The notes under the pieces: model-generated
The model's database searches: none
Told to the model about the DNA's origin: nothing
Seen by the model: the letters and a program-made list of their open reading frames with translations, nothing else
Part shown: positions 56,367 to 64,000 of the stretch, in pieces
Layout of the letters: each line of letters starts with the position of its first letter
Numbering within the stretch: position 1 is the first letter of the stretch
Translations under genes and position numbers: made by a program
Source of the DNA: Symploca sp. SIO3C6
GTDB taxonomy: Bacteria > Cyanobacteriota > Cyanobacteriia > Cyanobacteriales > Coleofasciculaceae
Length of the DNA: 64,000 nucleotides
Direction: 5' to 3'
NCBI GenBank assembly: GCA_010692425.1
Contig: JAAHHJ010000015.1
Location: forward strand, 1-64,000

Positions 56367-57058
56367 CTGGAATTACTCCCTTTTATCTTTCTAGCTAGTT
56401 TTTGTTGTTTCTTCTTGAGGTTGCGTTCATGCTTGGATAAGTGCTTCGCATTGGCAAATTTGGAGGTTTTTCTAACATCAGGCACGATGGTAAAATCTTT
56501 GAGTCCCAAATCAATACCAGCTACTTTTCCCTCATTTTTAGCTGTGGGATTATCACCTTCTCGTTCAGTCAAAATAGTGGTGTAGTATTTACCTGATGGT
56601 GTCATACTAACTGCAACTGTTTTGATTACTCCTTCCATTGGTCTATGTAGTTTTGCTTTAACAACACCTACGCTACCGGGGAATTTGAGCGAGTTATCTA
56701 CAACTTTGATTGACTGAGGATATGGGATTGACTGCCTATTTTTCTTGGCTTTAAATCTGGGGTATTTCGCCCTGCCGTAAAAGAAGTTTTTATAAGCAGC
56801 CATTAGATGGAGTGTATTAGCTTGTAAAACCTGAGAGTAAAACTCTTTTAACCAAGCTGTTTCCTGTTGTTTCTTGAGCTTTGGTAAAAATTCATTCAAT
56901 GCAGCTCTAGTCAAGCCCTTGCCAGTTGATTGGTAGGTTTCGAGACAAAGGTTTAATCCGTAATTCCACCACCAACGGGCACAACCAAAGTGTTGAACTA
57001 GTATCTGTTGTTGTTTAATTGTTGGATATAGTCTTACTTTGATCGCGTAATGCTGCAT
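56363..57058 (-). pseudogene. tnpB: Truncated IS605-type tnpB (N-terminal two-thirds)
   Basis: 231 codons. The N-terminal OrfB helix-turn-helix (IKVRLYPTIKQQQILVQHFG, CARWWWNYGLNLCLE), the central YPRFKAKKNRQSIPYPQSI and the first RuvC Asp (GIDLGLKDF) are present. The frame ends at KIKGSNSR, exactly where the Lys-rich region should continue, so the second RuvC acid, zinc finger and final Asp are missing. The stop codon overlaps the kinase start. The protein cannot be an active nuclease. Adjacent sequence lacks a right-end hairpin, so the 3' part was deleted. Confidence 0.9.
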
Positions 57059-57150
57059 TGTTTTTTACCTCCAATTACCAGTATATATTGTTAGTGGTAA
57101 AAACTCCAGACCGCTATCCATTCCCACCCCTCTTCGTTGGGGGTAGGTAC
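57059..57150 (-). repeat. Probable left end of the truncated IS605-type element
   Basis: The stretch upstream of tnpB contains an imperfect hairpin at about 57124-57147 (minus strand: CCCCCAACGAAGAGGGGTGG). Such subterminal hairpins stand near the left ends of IS200/IS605 elements. Exact end not determined. Confidence 0.4.
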
Positions 57151-57204
57151 TTCCGCTAATCGTTGTTAAAGGTAGATAATAACCTAGAAAGATCAATTAC
57201 AACT

Positions 57205-57945
57205 ATGCATCCTACAATACAACAAGCTTTCGTAAACAACCAAGTTCTCAAAGTAATTAGTGGCTTGAACAATTTTGAACCTGATCGAGTTGCAGCAGTG
57301 GTCAAGGCTGCTGACCGAGGTGGTGCTACTTTTGTAGATATTGCTGCTGACTCGGATTTGGTGAAACTGGTCAAGGGATTGACTGATTTGCCAATTTGTG
57401 TTTCAGCAGTGGAACCAGAGCAGTTTATAGTTGCTGTCGAAGCTGGGGCTGATCTCATTGAAATTGGTAACTTCGATAGTTTTTATGCTCAGGGAAGGAG
57501 ATTTGAGTCTGAGGAAGTATTGGCACTTACGCAAAGAACACGGTCACTCCTGCCTGAGACTACCCTATCGGTAACCGTCCCCCATATCCTAACATTAGAT
57601 CTGCAAGTGCAACTTGCAGAAAAATTGGTACAAGCTGGTGCCGATATTATCCAAACAGAAGGTGGAACCAGTAGCCATCCTCGCAGCTCCGGAACCCTCG
57701 GTTTAATTGAAAAAGCTGCACCTACTTTGGCAGCAGCCTGGGAAATTTCCCGTGCTGTACCAGTGCCAGTGCTGTGTGCTTCTGGCTTATCAAGCGTGAC
57801 AGTACCGATGGCAATTGCTGCTGGTGCGGCTGGTGTTGGTGTGGGTTCAGCTATCAATCGCTTGGATAGCGAAATTGCAATGGTTGCAGTTGTCCGTAGC
57901 TTGGTTGAAGCTCTGGGAGAAGTAAGGGTTGAAAGCTTCAGATAA
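57205..57945 (+). CDS. ycf23: Ycf23 family protein (DUF561)
   Basis: 246 residues from the ATG at 57205; a TTG-started extension to 57163 is less likely. TIM-barrel-like protein conserved in cyanobacteria and algal plastids: VLKVISGLNNF, RVAAVVKAADRGGATFVDIA, ADLIEIGNFDSFYAQGR, IIQTEGGTSSHP, CASGLSSVTVPMAIAAGAAG. Function is not established; the barrel with phosphate-loop-like GxGxGS (GVGVGSAI) suggests a phosphorylated ligand. Divergent from the tnpB remnant. Confidence 0.92.
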   Translation: MHPTIQQAFVNNQVLKVISGLNNFEPDRVAAVVKAADRGGATFVDIAADSDLVKLVKGLTDLPICVSAVEPEQFIVAVEAGADLIEIGNFDSFYAQGRRFESEEVLALTQRTRSLLPETTLSVTVPHILTLDLQVQLAEKLVQAGADIIQTEGGTSSHPRSSGTLGLIEKAAPTLAAAWEISRAVPVPVLCASGLSSVTVPMAIAAGAAGVGVGSAINRLDSEIAMVAVVRSLVEALGEVRVESFR

Positions 57946-58042
57946 GGACATCTTGCCTTAGATGGTGCTAAGGAGCCAATAACTTGTTCCTAGAGGATTA
58001 TCTCCAGGCAACGAGTAGCCCTCCGTTTATAAACTATAGACT

Positions 58043-58115
58043 TTGACGCTCCCCTCCCTAAGACCTAAAGTCTTTGAGGAAGGGGATCTTCCTTCTGCAG
58101 GATTCAGCCACACCC
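58043..58115 (-). repeat. Solo IS605-type right-end remnant
   Basis: On the minus strand the segment reads as a tnpB-like C-terminus (GVAESCRRKIPFL). It then forms a long hairpin (CCCCTTCCTCAAAGACTTTA against GGTCTTAGGGAGGGG) and ends GGGGAGCGTCAAAG. That parallels GGGGAGTGTCAAA at the right end of the element at 1-617. The tnpB body is absent. Confidence 0.6.
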
Positions 58116-58152
58116 AAATTTAAGATGATTCCTGCATACAAATCAAAATTCA

Positions 58153-59274
58153 TCAAGCACAATTCATCGCAGGATCTACCAAATGTCTACATTTTTGGGT
58201 ATAGTAACAACCAAAGCGATTGGCGAGGAAGGCATCTAAGCTAATCTGCTCTTGTTTAAGGAAACCACTTTGGGGAATTTCTCCATTGAGATACATATCC
58301 AAGACAGCACAAAGAGAAGCTGAAGTTGCAAGCTGGATAGAACTCCAGGTTTCTCCGTACAAGTTGAGGGGGTAAATCTTGCGGATATCGCTAATTTGTT
58401 CTAGACAACCGTTTCTCCAGCCAGTTACGGTGCAGAAGGTGAGTACCACATCTTGTTTAGTGAAGGGAATAGCATCTTCCAATATTTCTTGAAGGAGTTC
58501 GCGGCGATTGCTCAGGCGTAATTCTTTGGTTAGAAACATCATCAAATAGTTATGACCTGGATAGCGGATAGTCTTGTAATTAAGGGTACGCACCTGCCCT
58601 GTGAGAGTTTCGCACAAAGTTCCCAAACCACCAGAAGTGTTAAACGCCTCGTAAGTTAGCCCATCAATGGAGAAATGCTCCACCTCTTCCAAGGGAATTG
58701 CTTCAATTTTGCGACCGTTTTGAATGACCTCACAAGGATTGCAGTATTCGTTAATTAGACCTTTTGTAGACCAGGTGAGGTTGTACATGATCATATTAGA
58801 GGGATATTGCGGCAGAGCACCAACGCGCATTTTTACCTCGTCAAGTTTCTCAAACCCGCTACAAAGGTGATGAGCGAGGATACTTATAAAGCCTGGAGCT
58901 AGACCGCATTGGGGCGCGAAGACTAAACCCCTAGGTGCAGTTTCAGCTATAGAGCGAACAATATGAGTGGTTTCTATATCCTCTGTCAGGTCGAAATAGC
59001 TAACTCCAGCTTTTGCTGCTGCACGAGCAATACCCGGATTGACCCAATAGGGACAGGCAGAGATAACACAGTCCTGACCCTCAAGTTTTTCTGCAATCGC
59101 TAATTCATCAGTAACATCTATAACAAAAGTATTGACTGGTACTGATGCAGTCAAATGCTCTAAGGCTAGAGGGTCAAGATCACCAACATTTATGGTGTAA
59201 TCTTTACTATGATGTAGAAACTTAGTTATCGCTGATCCAATTTTTCCATTTCCCAAGATGGTGACACGATGCAT
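58153..59274 (-). CDS. Saccharopine dehydrogenase-like NAD(P)-dependent oxidoreductase
   Basis: 373 residues from the ATG at 59274, with AGGAG 13 bases upstream; a TTG at 59328 would add 18. Rossmann start VTILGNGKIGSAITKFLHHS, then VINVGDLDPL-like second strand, AGVSYFDLTEDIETT, APQCGLAPGFISILAHHL and MRVGALPQYPSNMIMYNLTW. This is the pattern of Lys9/saccharopine reductase and carboxynorspermidine-dehydrogenase relatives. Substrate unknown. Last of a three-gene minus-strand cassette. Confidence 0.85.
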   Translation of the reverse strand: MHRVTILGNGKIGSAITKFLHHSKDYTINVGDLDPLALEHLTASVPVNTFVIDVTDELAIAEKLEGQDCVISACPYWVNPGIARAAAKAGVSYFDLTEDIETTHIVRSIAETAPRGLVFAPQCGLAPGFISILAHHLCSGFEKLDEVKMRVGALPQYPSNMIMYNLTWSTKGLINEYCNPCEVIQNGRKIEAIPLEEVEHFSIDGLTYEAFNTSGGLGTLCETLTGQVRTLNYKTIRYPGHNYLMMFLTKELRLSNRRELLQEILEDAIPFTKQDVVLTFCTVTGWRNGCLEQISDIRKIYPLNLYGETWSSIQLATSASLCAVLDMYLNGEIPQSGFLKQEQISLDAFLANRFGCYYTQKCRHLVDPAMNCA

Positions 59275-59340
59275 TCTTTGAAGTAAACTCCTAAAGCTCG
59301 ACGAAACAATTTGAGTGTTAAGAAGCAATCACTAAAGCAC

Positions 59341-60369
59341 TCAAACTAGAGCACAGTCGTATTTCATCTGGTTCAACATGAATTGGGTTTGCAAACGAAT
59401 TACTTCTCTATAGGTATCTACTGATTTCCTATCCCAAAGATTGTGCCCCGCATCAAGTATGTGCAAATTATGTTTTTCCTCATTCTCTGCAAATGCCTTC
59501 AGTGCATAGGCATACTGGGGAAACAAGTTAAAGGGATCGCCCAAGCTAACCAAAACTAGGATCGAAGATAGCGATGACCTAGATGGATAGTCAAAGGAAG
59601 GTGTGAAGGTCTTGTAAGCTTCCCAACTACGATGAGCTAGACTCACACCTGGGGCATGGAGAAGGTCAGCCAGAACTTCAGCTTTATCCTCCAAGTATTG
59701 AATAGTAAACTGAAACAATTCTGGATCCGGATGTGGCGGATTTACTGCAATTGTCCCGGCTAGATCATCATAATGCTGTGCATACAGTATGGCAGCGACA
59801 CCTCCTTGGCTACGTCCAGTAATGAAAACTGGGCGATTGGGATAGAGTCGTGACAAGACAAGATGGACGTGCCGAATCACTGCCATCAGACCCTGCTCGC
59901 TGGCAAACTCAAATGGAGCATCTGAACCCATGCCGTTTAGCGGCAAGTCAGTGGGAAAAGAGGCTACACGGAATGTCTCACCATGGGGCAGTAATTGAGT
60001 CAGTAAACTTTGGCTGCTGCTTCGCCCACGCCCACGGTTCTTGCTTTTTCGACCATGAAAGGTCCCCGCAATATCACATAGTGTCTCTGCCACAGAAAAG
60101 GTGGTACCTGTGCCAGGTAATAGGATCTGGATCGCACGATGAGTCTCATCAACTAACTTGTGTGGCTCCAAAATACCCGTAAAAGCCATCGGTAGATATA
60201 ACTTCGTGAATGGAAGCCTTTGTTTTGCTCCGCCTGTTGCACCAACTCGATGAACTAACTCTTGGCTCTCTTGAAGCAGATTCATCTCGATCAATTCATG
60301 ACGACTGAGCTCACTAGCCATCGCCAGTTCTTGGTTGACTTGTTCAAGTCTTTTCAATTCAGGACTCAT
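59341..60369 (-). CDS. Alpha/beta-hydrolase fold protein
   Basis: 342 residues. Nucleophile elbow GRSQGG in VFITGRSQGGVAAILYAQHY, acid region LVSLGDPFNLFPQYAYAL and a C-terminal His in ILDAGHNLWDRKSV. Oxyanion-type GTGTTFS near residue 93. No signal peptide, so cytoplasmic. Its ATG overlaps the stop of the methyltransferase gene (ATGA), indicating coupled translation. Esterase, thioesterase or amidase cannot be told apart. Confidence 0.82.
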   Translation of the reverse strand: MSPELKRLEQVNQELAMASELSRHELIEMNLLQESQELVHRVGATGGAKQRLPFTKLYLPMAFTGILEPHKLVDETHRAIQILLPGTGTTFSVAETLCDIAGTFHGRKSKNRGRGRSSSQSLLTQLLPHGETFRVASFPTDLPLNGMGSDAPFEFASEQGLMAVIRHVHLVLSRLYPNRPVFITGRSQGGVAAILYAQHYDDLAGTIAVNPPHPDPELFQFTIQYLEDKAEVLADLLHAPGVSLAHRSWEAYKTFTPSFDYPSRSSLSSILVLVSLGDPFNLFPQYAYALKAFAENEEKHNLHILDAGHNLWDRKSVDTYREVIRLQTQFMLNQMKYDCALV

Positions 60370-60989
60370 TTTTTACCAAATTTAGTGGTATTACGAATTT
60401 TGTATGCTACAAGATACATGGGGTCATCGTAAATTGGCATCACCTTGGAATCAAGCAGAGTCCATTGTGGTTGACTAAGGACTTCCTGAAGTTCAGGCAA
60501 GAAGCTCTGACGTGCAGTGAATACCAAGACACCGACTGACTCGAGACTTTCTTGAAGTGCACTTAGTTCTACCGGTCCAGCATGGCTCTGAGCAAATACC
60601 CCTGTAGCGATGATGCCATTTACCTTCTCCAAGTTTCTGAATTTTTCATTGCCTATAGAGCAGCAAACCAAGGAACTATACACGCCTTTTGCAGCCGCTT
60701 GGGTTAGCATACCAGGGGATATGTCAATGCCTATTATCCTTTCAAATCCCAATGCAGCCAATGCAACACCAACAAGACCTGTTCCAGCCCCAACATCAAG
60801 GATCACTCCCTCTTTGTTACCCATATATTTTGCTAGCATGAGTGCTGCTGCTAAAGGAACTGGTTCCCACACTCCACCAACATCTGCTTCATACTTATCT
60901 GCCCATTGGTCGTAGTTGTCTCGTAGCTCATCAAAATTTTGACTTGAACAAATCCACTTCAACCACTCGTTTGGTTGTATTTCAGGCAT
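60366..60989 (-). CDS. Class I SAM-dependent methyltransferase
   Basis: 207 residues. Starts with FDELRDNYDQWADKYEADVG, then motif I VILDVGAGTGLVGVALAALG, GIDISPGMLTQAAAKGVY and a late strand FTARQSFLPELQ. Resembles the METTL27/WBSCR27-like group. GGGAG 5 bases before the ATG. First gene of the cassette with the alpha/beta hydrolase and the saccharopine-dehydrogenase-like enzyme; the product methylated is unknown. Confidence 0.87.
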   Translation of the reverse strand: MPEIQPNEWLKWICSSQNFDELRDNYDQWADKYEADVGGVWEPVPLAAALMLAKYMGNKEGVILDVGAGTGLVGVALAALGFERIIGIDISPGMLTQAAAKGVYSSLVCCSIGNEKFRNLEKVNGIIATGVFAQSHAGPVELSALQESLESVGVLVFTARQSFLPELQEVLSQPQWTLLDSKVMPIYDDPMYLVAYKIRNTTKFGKK

Positions 60990-61225
60990 TTTTCTCCCAT
61001 CAATAAACTTGACAATGTTCCAGAAAACCGGTGCAAAGGTGTCCTCTATGAAGATAGACTACCAGGTTTACATCTGGAGCGCTTTGACAAACGCGGATTC
61101 TAAGCCGATGTTGCGTAGTGCGTCTTTAGACCGCCGCCAGCCGTTTTAACGGACTGGCTATTTCTCGAAAAGAAATTATTTTTGGTATTGAGAATAGCTT
61201 CCCCACGGGTTAGTATTATGGGGAG

Positions 61226-62353
61226 TCAACTTAAACAATCCTTCAAACCATATACCACTTGCTGTTGTTCTGATAAAGTAAGTTCTGGGAACATCGGTAA
61301 AGATAGTACCTCGCGGCAGACTTGCTCACATATAGATAGATCACCAGTTCGATAACCTAAATTTTTATAAACTGGTTGTAAGTGCAGAGGTATAGGATAA
61401 TAGACCATAGAACCAATACCCAACTGCTGTAGAGCAGCACGCACTTGGTCACGATCACTACTATTGCCTTGATTTTTAGTCAGCCGAATTGAGTACTGAT
61501 TCCAAACAGCGCGACTCCCAACAGTTTCTTGTGGTATGACAATCCCTGGCAAAGGCTCCAAAAGCTCTTGATAGTTGGCAGCCACCCGACAACGTTGAGC
61601 ATTCCAGCTATCGAGATAGGGCAGCTTAATTGTGAGGATGGCAGCTTGTAGTGCATCCAGACGGCTATTAATGCCAGTTGTCTGATGGTAATAGTAACCG
61701 CTCTTACCATGATCTCGAAGCATCCGCATTGAAGCGGCAAGGTTTTTGTCATTAGTTGTCACAGCGCCGCCATCGCCACAAGCACCCAAATTCTTTGTAG
61801 GATAAAAACTAAAACAGCCAATGTGACTAATACTACCTACCTTTTGCCCAGCCCATGCGGCACCTGTAGCCTGAGCACAGTCTTCAATTATTGCCAAAGA
61901 GTAAGTCTGTGCTATATTCATAAGACTAGTCATATCCACTGGTTGCCCAAACAGGTGAACCGGAATAATTGCCCTCGTTTTGTCAGTGATGGCGGCGGCA
62001 ATTTTAGTCAAATCGATGTTAAAAGTCTGGGCATCTATATCTACGAAAACAGGAGTAGCACCGACAGCAGTAATTACCTCAGCCGTGGCAATAAATGTGA
62101 AGGGAGTAGTAATTACCTCATCCCCTGGTTCAATTTCCAAGGCTCTTAACGCCAGGTAAAGAGCATCAGTACCAGAATTACAAGCCACACATTCAGAAAC
62201 GCTTATGTAAGCAGCAAACTGCTGTTCAAAACTTTCTACTGTAGGACCACCGATATAGCGCCCAGAGTTTAGAACTTCAGCAACAGCTACACTAACCTGT
62301 TCTCCAATAATTTTATACTGCCGCGTTAGTTCAAAAGGGGGGATATTCTTCAC
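61226..62353 (-). CDS. DegT/DnrJ/EryC1/StrS-family sugar aminotransferase
   Basis: 375 residues. PLP-dependent aminotransferase of nucleotide keto-sugars. SGTDALYLALRALEI, IIEDCAQATGA (PLP Asp), Schiff-base K187 in CFSFYPTKNLGACGDGGAV, and HGKSGYYYHQTTGINSRLDAL. Makes an amino sugar (3- or 4-amino hexose) for surface glycans. GTG start at 62353. It could feed the polysaccharide locus, although it lies 7 kb from it, beyond the kinase and ycf23. Confidence 0.93.
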   Translation of the reverse strand: MKNIPPFELTRQYKIIGEQVSVAVAEVLNSGRYIGGPTVESFEQQFAAYISVSECVACNSGTDALYLALRALEIEPGDEVITTPFTFIATAEVITAVGATPVFVDIDAQTFNIDLTKIAAAITDKTRAIIPVHLFGQPVDMTSLMNIAQTYSLAIIEDCAQATGAAWAGQKVGSISHIGCFSFYPTKNLGACGDGGAVTTNDKNLAASMRMLRDHGKSGYYYHQTTGINSRLDALQAAILTIKLPYLDSWNAQRCRVAANYQELLEPLPGIVIPQETVGSRAVWNQYSIRLTKNQGNSSDRDQVRAALQQLGIGSMVYYPIPLHLQPVYKNLGYRTGDLSICEQVCREVLSLPMFPELTLSEQQQVVYGLKDCLS

Positions 62354-62404
62354 TCACTCGCACCTAGTAATCGTAAAAAGACTCGCTTCGGCGGTAGTCG
62401 CCTC

Positions 62405-62445
62405 TGCACTAAATCCCACGCTTGAAAGACGTGGGCTTTGCTTAC
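62405..62445 (-). repeat. IS605-like right-end hairpin remnant
   Basis: Inverted repeat CCCACG (62415-62420) / CGTGGG (62430-62435) with the context AAATCCCACGCTTGAAAGAC, of the kind found after tnpB genes. No tnpB body is attached. It separates the aminotransferase gene from fetB. Confidence 0.5.
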
Positions 62446-62555
62446 TTTTCTGTAATAAAATACAATCAAATTTAGCATTTTATGGGAAAAAGAAATTTGG
62501 GGATTTTTCATTCCTATTTCTTGAGCAATTGTAGATTTATCAACTTGTTTAAATC

Positions 62556-63335
62556 GTGGAGTCTTTAATTGAACTGGAGCCAACAGATTTACTCTGGGCA
62601 TTGGGAATGATCGCCATTGCTATTGGTTTATCTAGCACTCAAAGATTAAGATTAGAAATTACACTAGTTAATGCCACTGGACGAACCATCCTACAATTAC
62701 TAGTCGCTGGATATTTGCTAGCTATAGTCTTCACTTTAAACAACCCTATCCTGATTGTGGGGCTCTTAGTGCTGATGCTAGCGATCGCTACAATTGTAGC
62801 CCGCAATCGCATTGGTAAAAAAATCCCCCACATCTCGAGCCTAGTTTTTGGGTCGATATTTTTTAGTACAACCCTGAGTGTTAGTTATACCATTGTCTTA
62901 ATCATTCAACCAGAAATATGGTATAGTCCCCAGTACCTGATACCCTTAGGAGCAATTGTACTGGGACAGGTGATGAATGGAACTGCTATTGCTGGTGAGC
63001 GCTTGGTTAGCGCCATTAGCAACAGCCGCCAGGAAATCGAAACCCATCTTAGCTTAGGCGCAACACCGCAACAGTCAGTAGCAGCTTACCGCCAAGATGC
63101 CATCCGTGCTGGACTAATTCCTACCACAAACTCAATGATGGTCATCGGGTTAGTGGGTTTGCCATCGCTAATGAGTGGTCAATTGTTAAGTGGAATTGAC
63201 GCCCTGAATGCAGCATCTTATCAGATACTAATTATGTTAATGCTAGTCTTTGCTAACTTGCTCACAACCTTGTTAGTGACTCAAGGACTAGCGCGCCAAT
63301 TTTTCAACGCCCAAGCCCAGCTGCGGATACCCTGA
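62556..63335 (+). CDS. fetB: FetB-like (UPF0014) ABC transporter permease, putative iron/metal exporter
   Basis: 259 residues with about seven membrane helices. Family marks: ITLVNATGRTILQLLVAGYL, PLGAIVLGQVMNGTAIA and IRAGLIPTTNSMMVIGLVGL. In E. coli FetAB exports iron under oxidative stress. GTG at 62556 is the only plausible start, as an in-frame stop lies 6 bases before it. No FetA ATPase gene is adjacent inside the window; upstream is an IS605-like remnant. Confidence 0.9.
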   Translation: MESLIELEPTDLLWALGMIAIAIGLSSTQRLRLEITLVNATGRTILQLLVAGYLLAIVFTLNNPILIVGLLVLMLAIATIVARNRIGKKIPHISSLVFGSIFFSTTLSVSYTIVLIIQPEIWYSPQYLIPLGAIVLGQVMNGTAIAGERLVSAISNSRQEIETHLSLGATPQQSVAAYRQDAIRAGLIPTTNSMMVIGLVGLPSLMSGQLLSGIDALNAASYQILIMLMLVFANLLTTLLVTQGLARQFFNAQAQLRIP

Positions 63336-63413
63336 ACTATACAAACCTTTGGCAAGTGCAGAAAGCTCGTCAAAATCCTCTCCCCATCTCTCCATCTCTC
63401 CATCCCCCCTCTT

Positions 63414-64000
63414 TCAATTCCCTTGACGATGTACTTCGATTAGAGAATCATCGGGTGTATAGACTTCCAGACGCATTTGAGCATTAGAGCTAACTACTTC
63501 CAATGCATCTTCTAACCTCAAAACGTGATTAATCACCCCAGCTTGAGCCTTAGAGTCACCACTTACTTGGGCAGTAAGGGCTGTTTTTCTCACTGTCTGC
63601 ATATAATTACGCGTCAGCTTGACTTTAATCACATTGTTGCTAATGCTGTAGCTACAGACTTGAGTTCCCCCAAAGCAAATCCGATTCAAATCTTCGCGGG
63701 CTTGTTGTGTCCTAATTACAACCTCCAACTTAGCTTGCGCTTGCTCAAAAGACTCCTGATAAGAATCAATCAAAGACTGTGCTTTAGCATAGTAAAAGGT
63801 GTTGTTAGGAACTTGATTAACGTAGGTCAAGGCATTACGCCAATTAATTACAGCTGTTGACCATTGCTGGTTCTTTTGAGCATCTTGAGCTAATTTAGCT
63901 AGACGGACTCCCTGATTATAAGCATTGGCAGCAATTTGCTCTTGGGTTTTGCGGTCTCGAGCCAAAGCCATCTTGGATGTATAAATAGCTGATAACTGCT
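63414..64000 (-). CDS. Cyanobacterial hypothetical protein, C-terminal part (runs off the window)
   Basis: The frame is open to the right edge (the ATG at 63971 is probably internal, since SAIYTSKMALARDRKT reads on upstream), so the N-terminus is outside. The visible 195 residues have a TPR-like helical region (AYNQGVRLAKLAQDAQKNQQ, WSTAVINWRNALTYVNQVP) and a beta-rich C-terminal domain with two Cys (RICFGGTQVCSYS) and VIKVKLTRNYMQTVRKTAL. Possibly exported. Function unknown. Confidence 0.75.
   Translation of the reverse strand, partial: QLSAIYTSKMALARDRKTQEQIAANAYNQGVRLAKLAQDAQKNQQWSTAVINWRNALTYVNQVPNNTFYYAKAQSLIDSYQESFEQAQAKLEVVIRTQQAREDLNRICFGGTQVCSYSISNNVIKVKLTRNYMQTVRKTALTAQVSGDSKAQAGVINHVLRLEDALEVVSSNAQMRLEVYTPDDSLIEVHRQGN

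Noticed and set aside
62350-62601. Minus-strand 83-codon frame
   Set aside because: It spans an IS605-like hairpin, overlaps the fetB start on the other strand and shows no family resemblance.

Overview
The window is a chromosomal stretch of a cyanobacterium. Three kinds of evidence agree. (1) There are plant/cyanobacterial lineage genes: a BciB/Slr1923-type 8-vinyl reductase, Ycf23 (DUF561), HtpX and Pkn2-like Ser/Thr kinases. (2) At least twelve copies of the HIP1 palindrome GCGATCGC are scattered through it, for example at 6769, 11928, 14512, 34513, 42132, 44843 and 62781. (3) It has heptanucleotide tandem arrays typical of cyanobacteria (near 16142, 23704, 41524 and 43621). I cannot name the genus.

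Layout. 1-0.6 kb: 3' half of an IS605-type tnpB with its right-end hairpin. 1.1-8.4 kb (minus strand): htpX, a small exported protein, a prohibitin/SPFH protein, then a family of envelope or secreted proteins (RTX protein, small lipoprotein, DUF2207 protein with a Gly/Cys tail, GRDP-like protein). Each of these transcription units is preceded by a copy of the same upstream repeat. A collapsed second copy of the GRDP-DUF2207 pair lies at 7.8-8.4 kb. 8.6-12.3 kb (plus): a probable pseudokinase with a vMAP-type N-terminus, then an active-looking kinase fused through one membrane segment to a periplasmic-binding domain. 12.5-19.9 kb: a small membrane protein, a translationally coupled glycine-zipper/HNH pair, bciB, a pentapeptide-repeat protein, an unlisted 33-residue membrane peptide gene, a response regulator, and a zinc protease-rimK-deacylase operon. 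20.0-23.6 kb: a beta-helix/RTX protein and a GH10 xylanase.

23.9-54.4 kb is the main system: a large locus for a probably sulfated extracellular polysaccharide. It holds a WecG-type transferase, a GT2 enzyme, an FkbM methyltransferase, three GT4-type transferases, one further GT-A-like transferase, six sulfotransferase-family proteins, a Wzy/O-antigen-ligase-like membrane protein and an ABC exporter. These are followed by an SLC13 permease (likely sulfate), APS kinase (cysC), ATP sulfurylase (sat) and a PAP phosphatase. Then come Wza- and Wzc-like export proteins and a WbaP-type priming transferase. Read together: sulfate is imported, activated to PAPS, used by the sulfotransferases on a Wzy-type glycan, PAP is recycled, and the polymer leaves through Wza/Wzc. 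A 107-114 bp hairpin-bearing element lies upstream of both the cysC and the wzc units in the same relative orientation.

55.3-64 kb: a third Ser/Thr kinase whose start overlaps the end of a truncated tnpB, ycf23, IS605 right-end remnants, a three-gene cassette (methyltransferase, alpha/beta hydrolase, saccharopine-dehydrogenase-like), a DegT-family sugar aminotransferase, a fetB-like permease, and a partial gene running off the right edge. No tRNA, rRNA or CRISPR array was seen.
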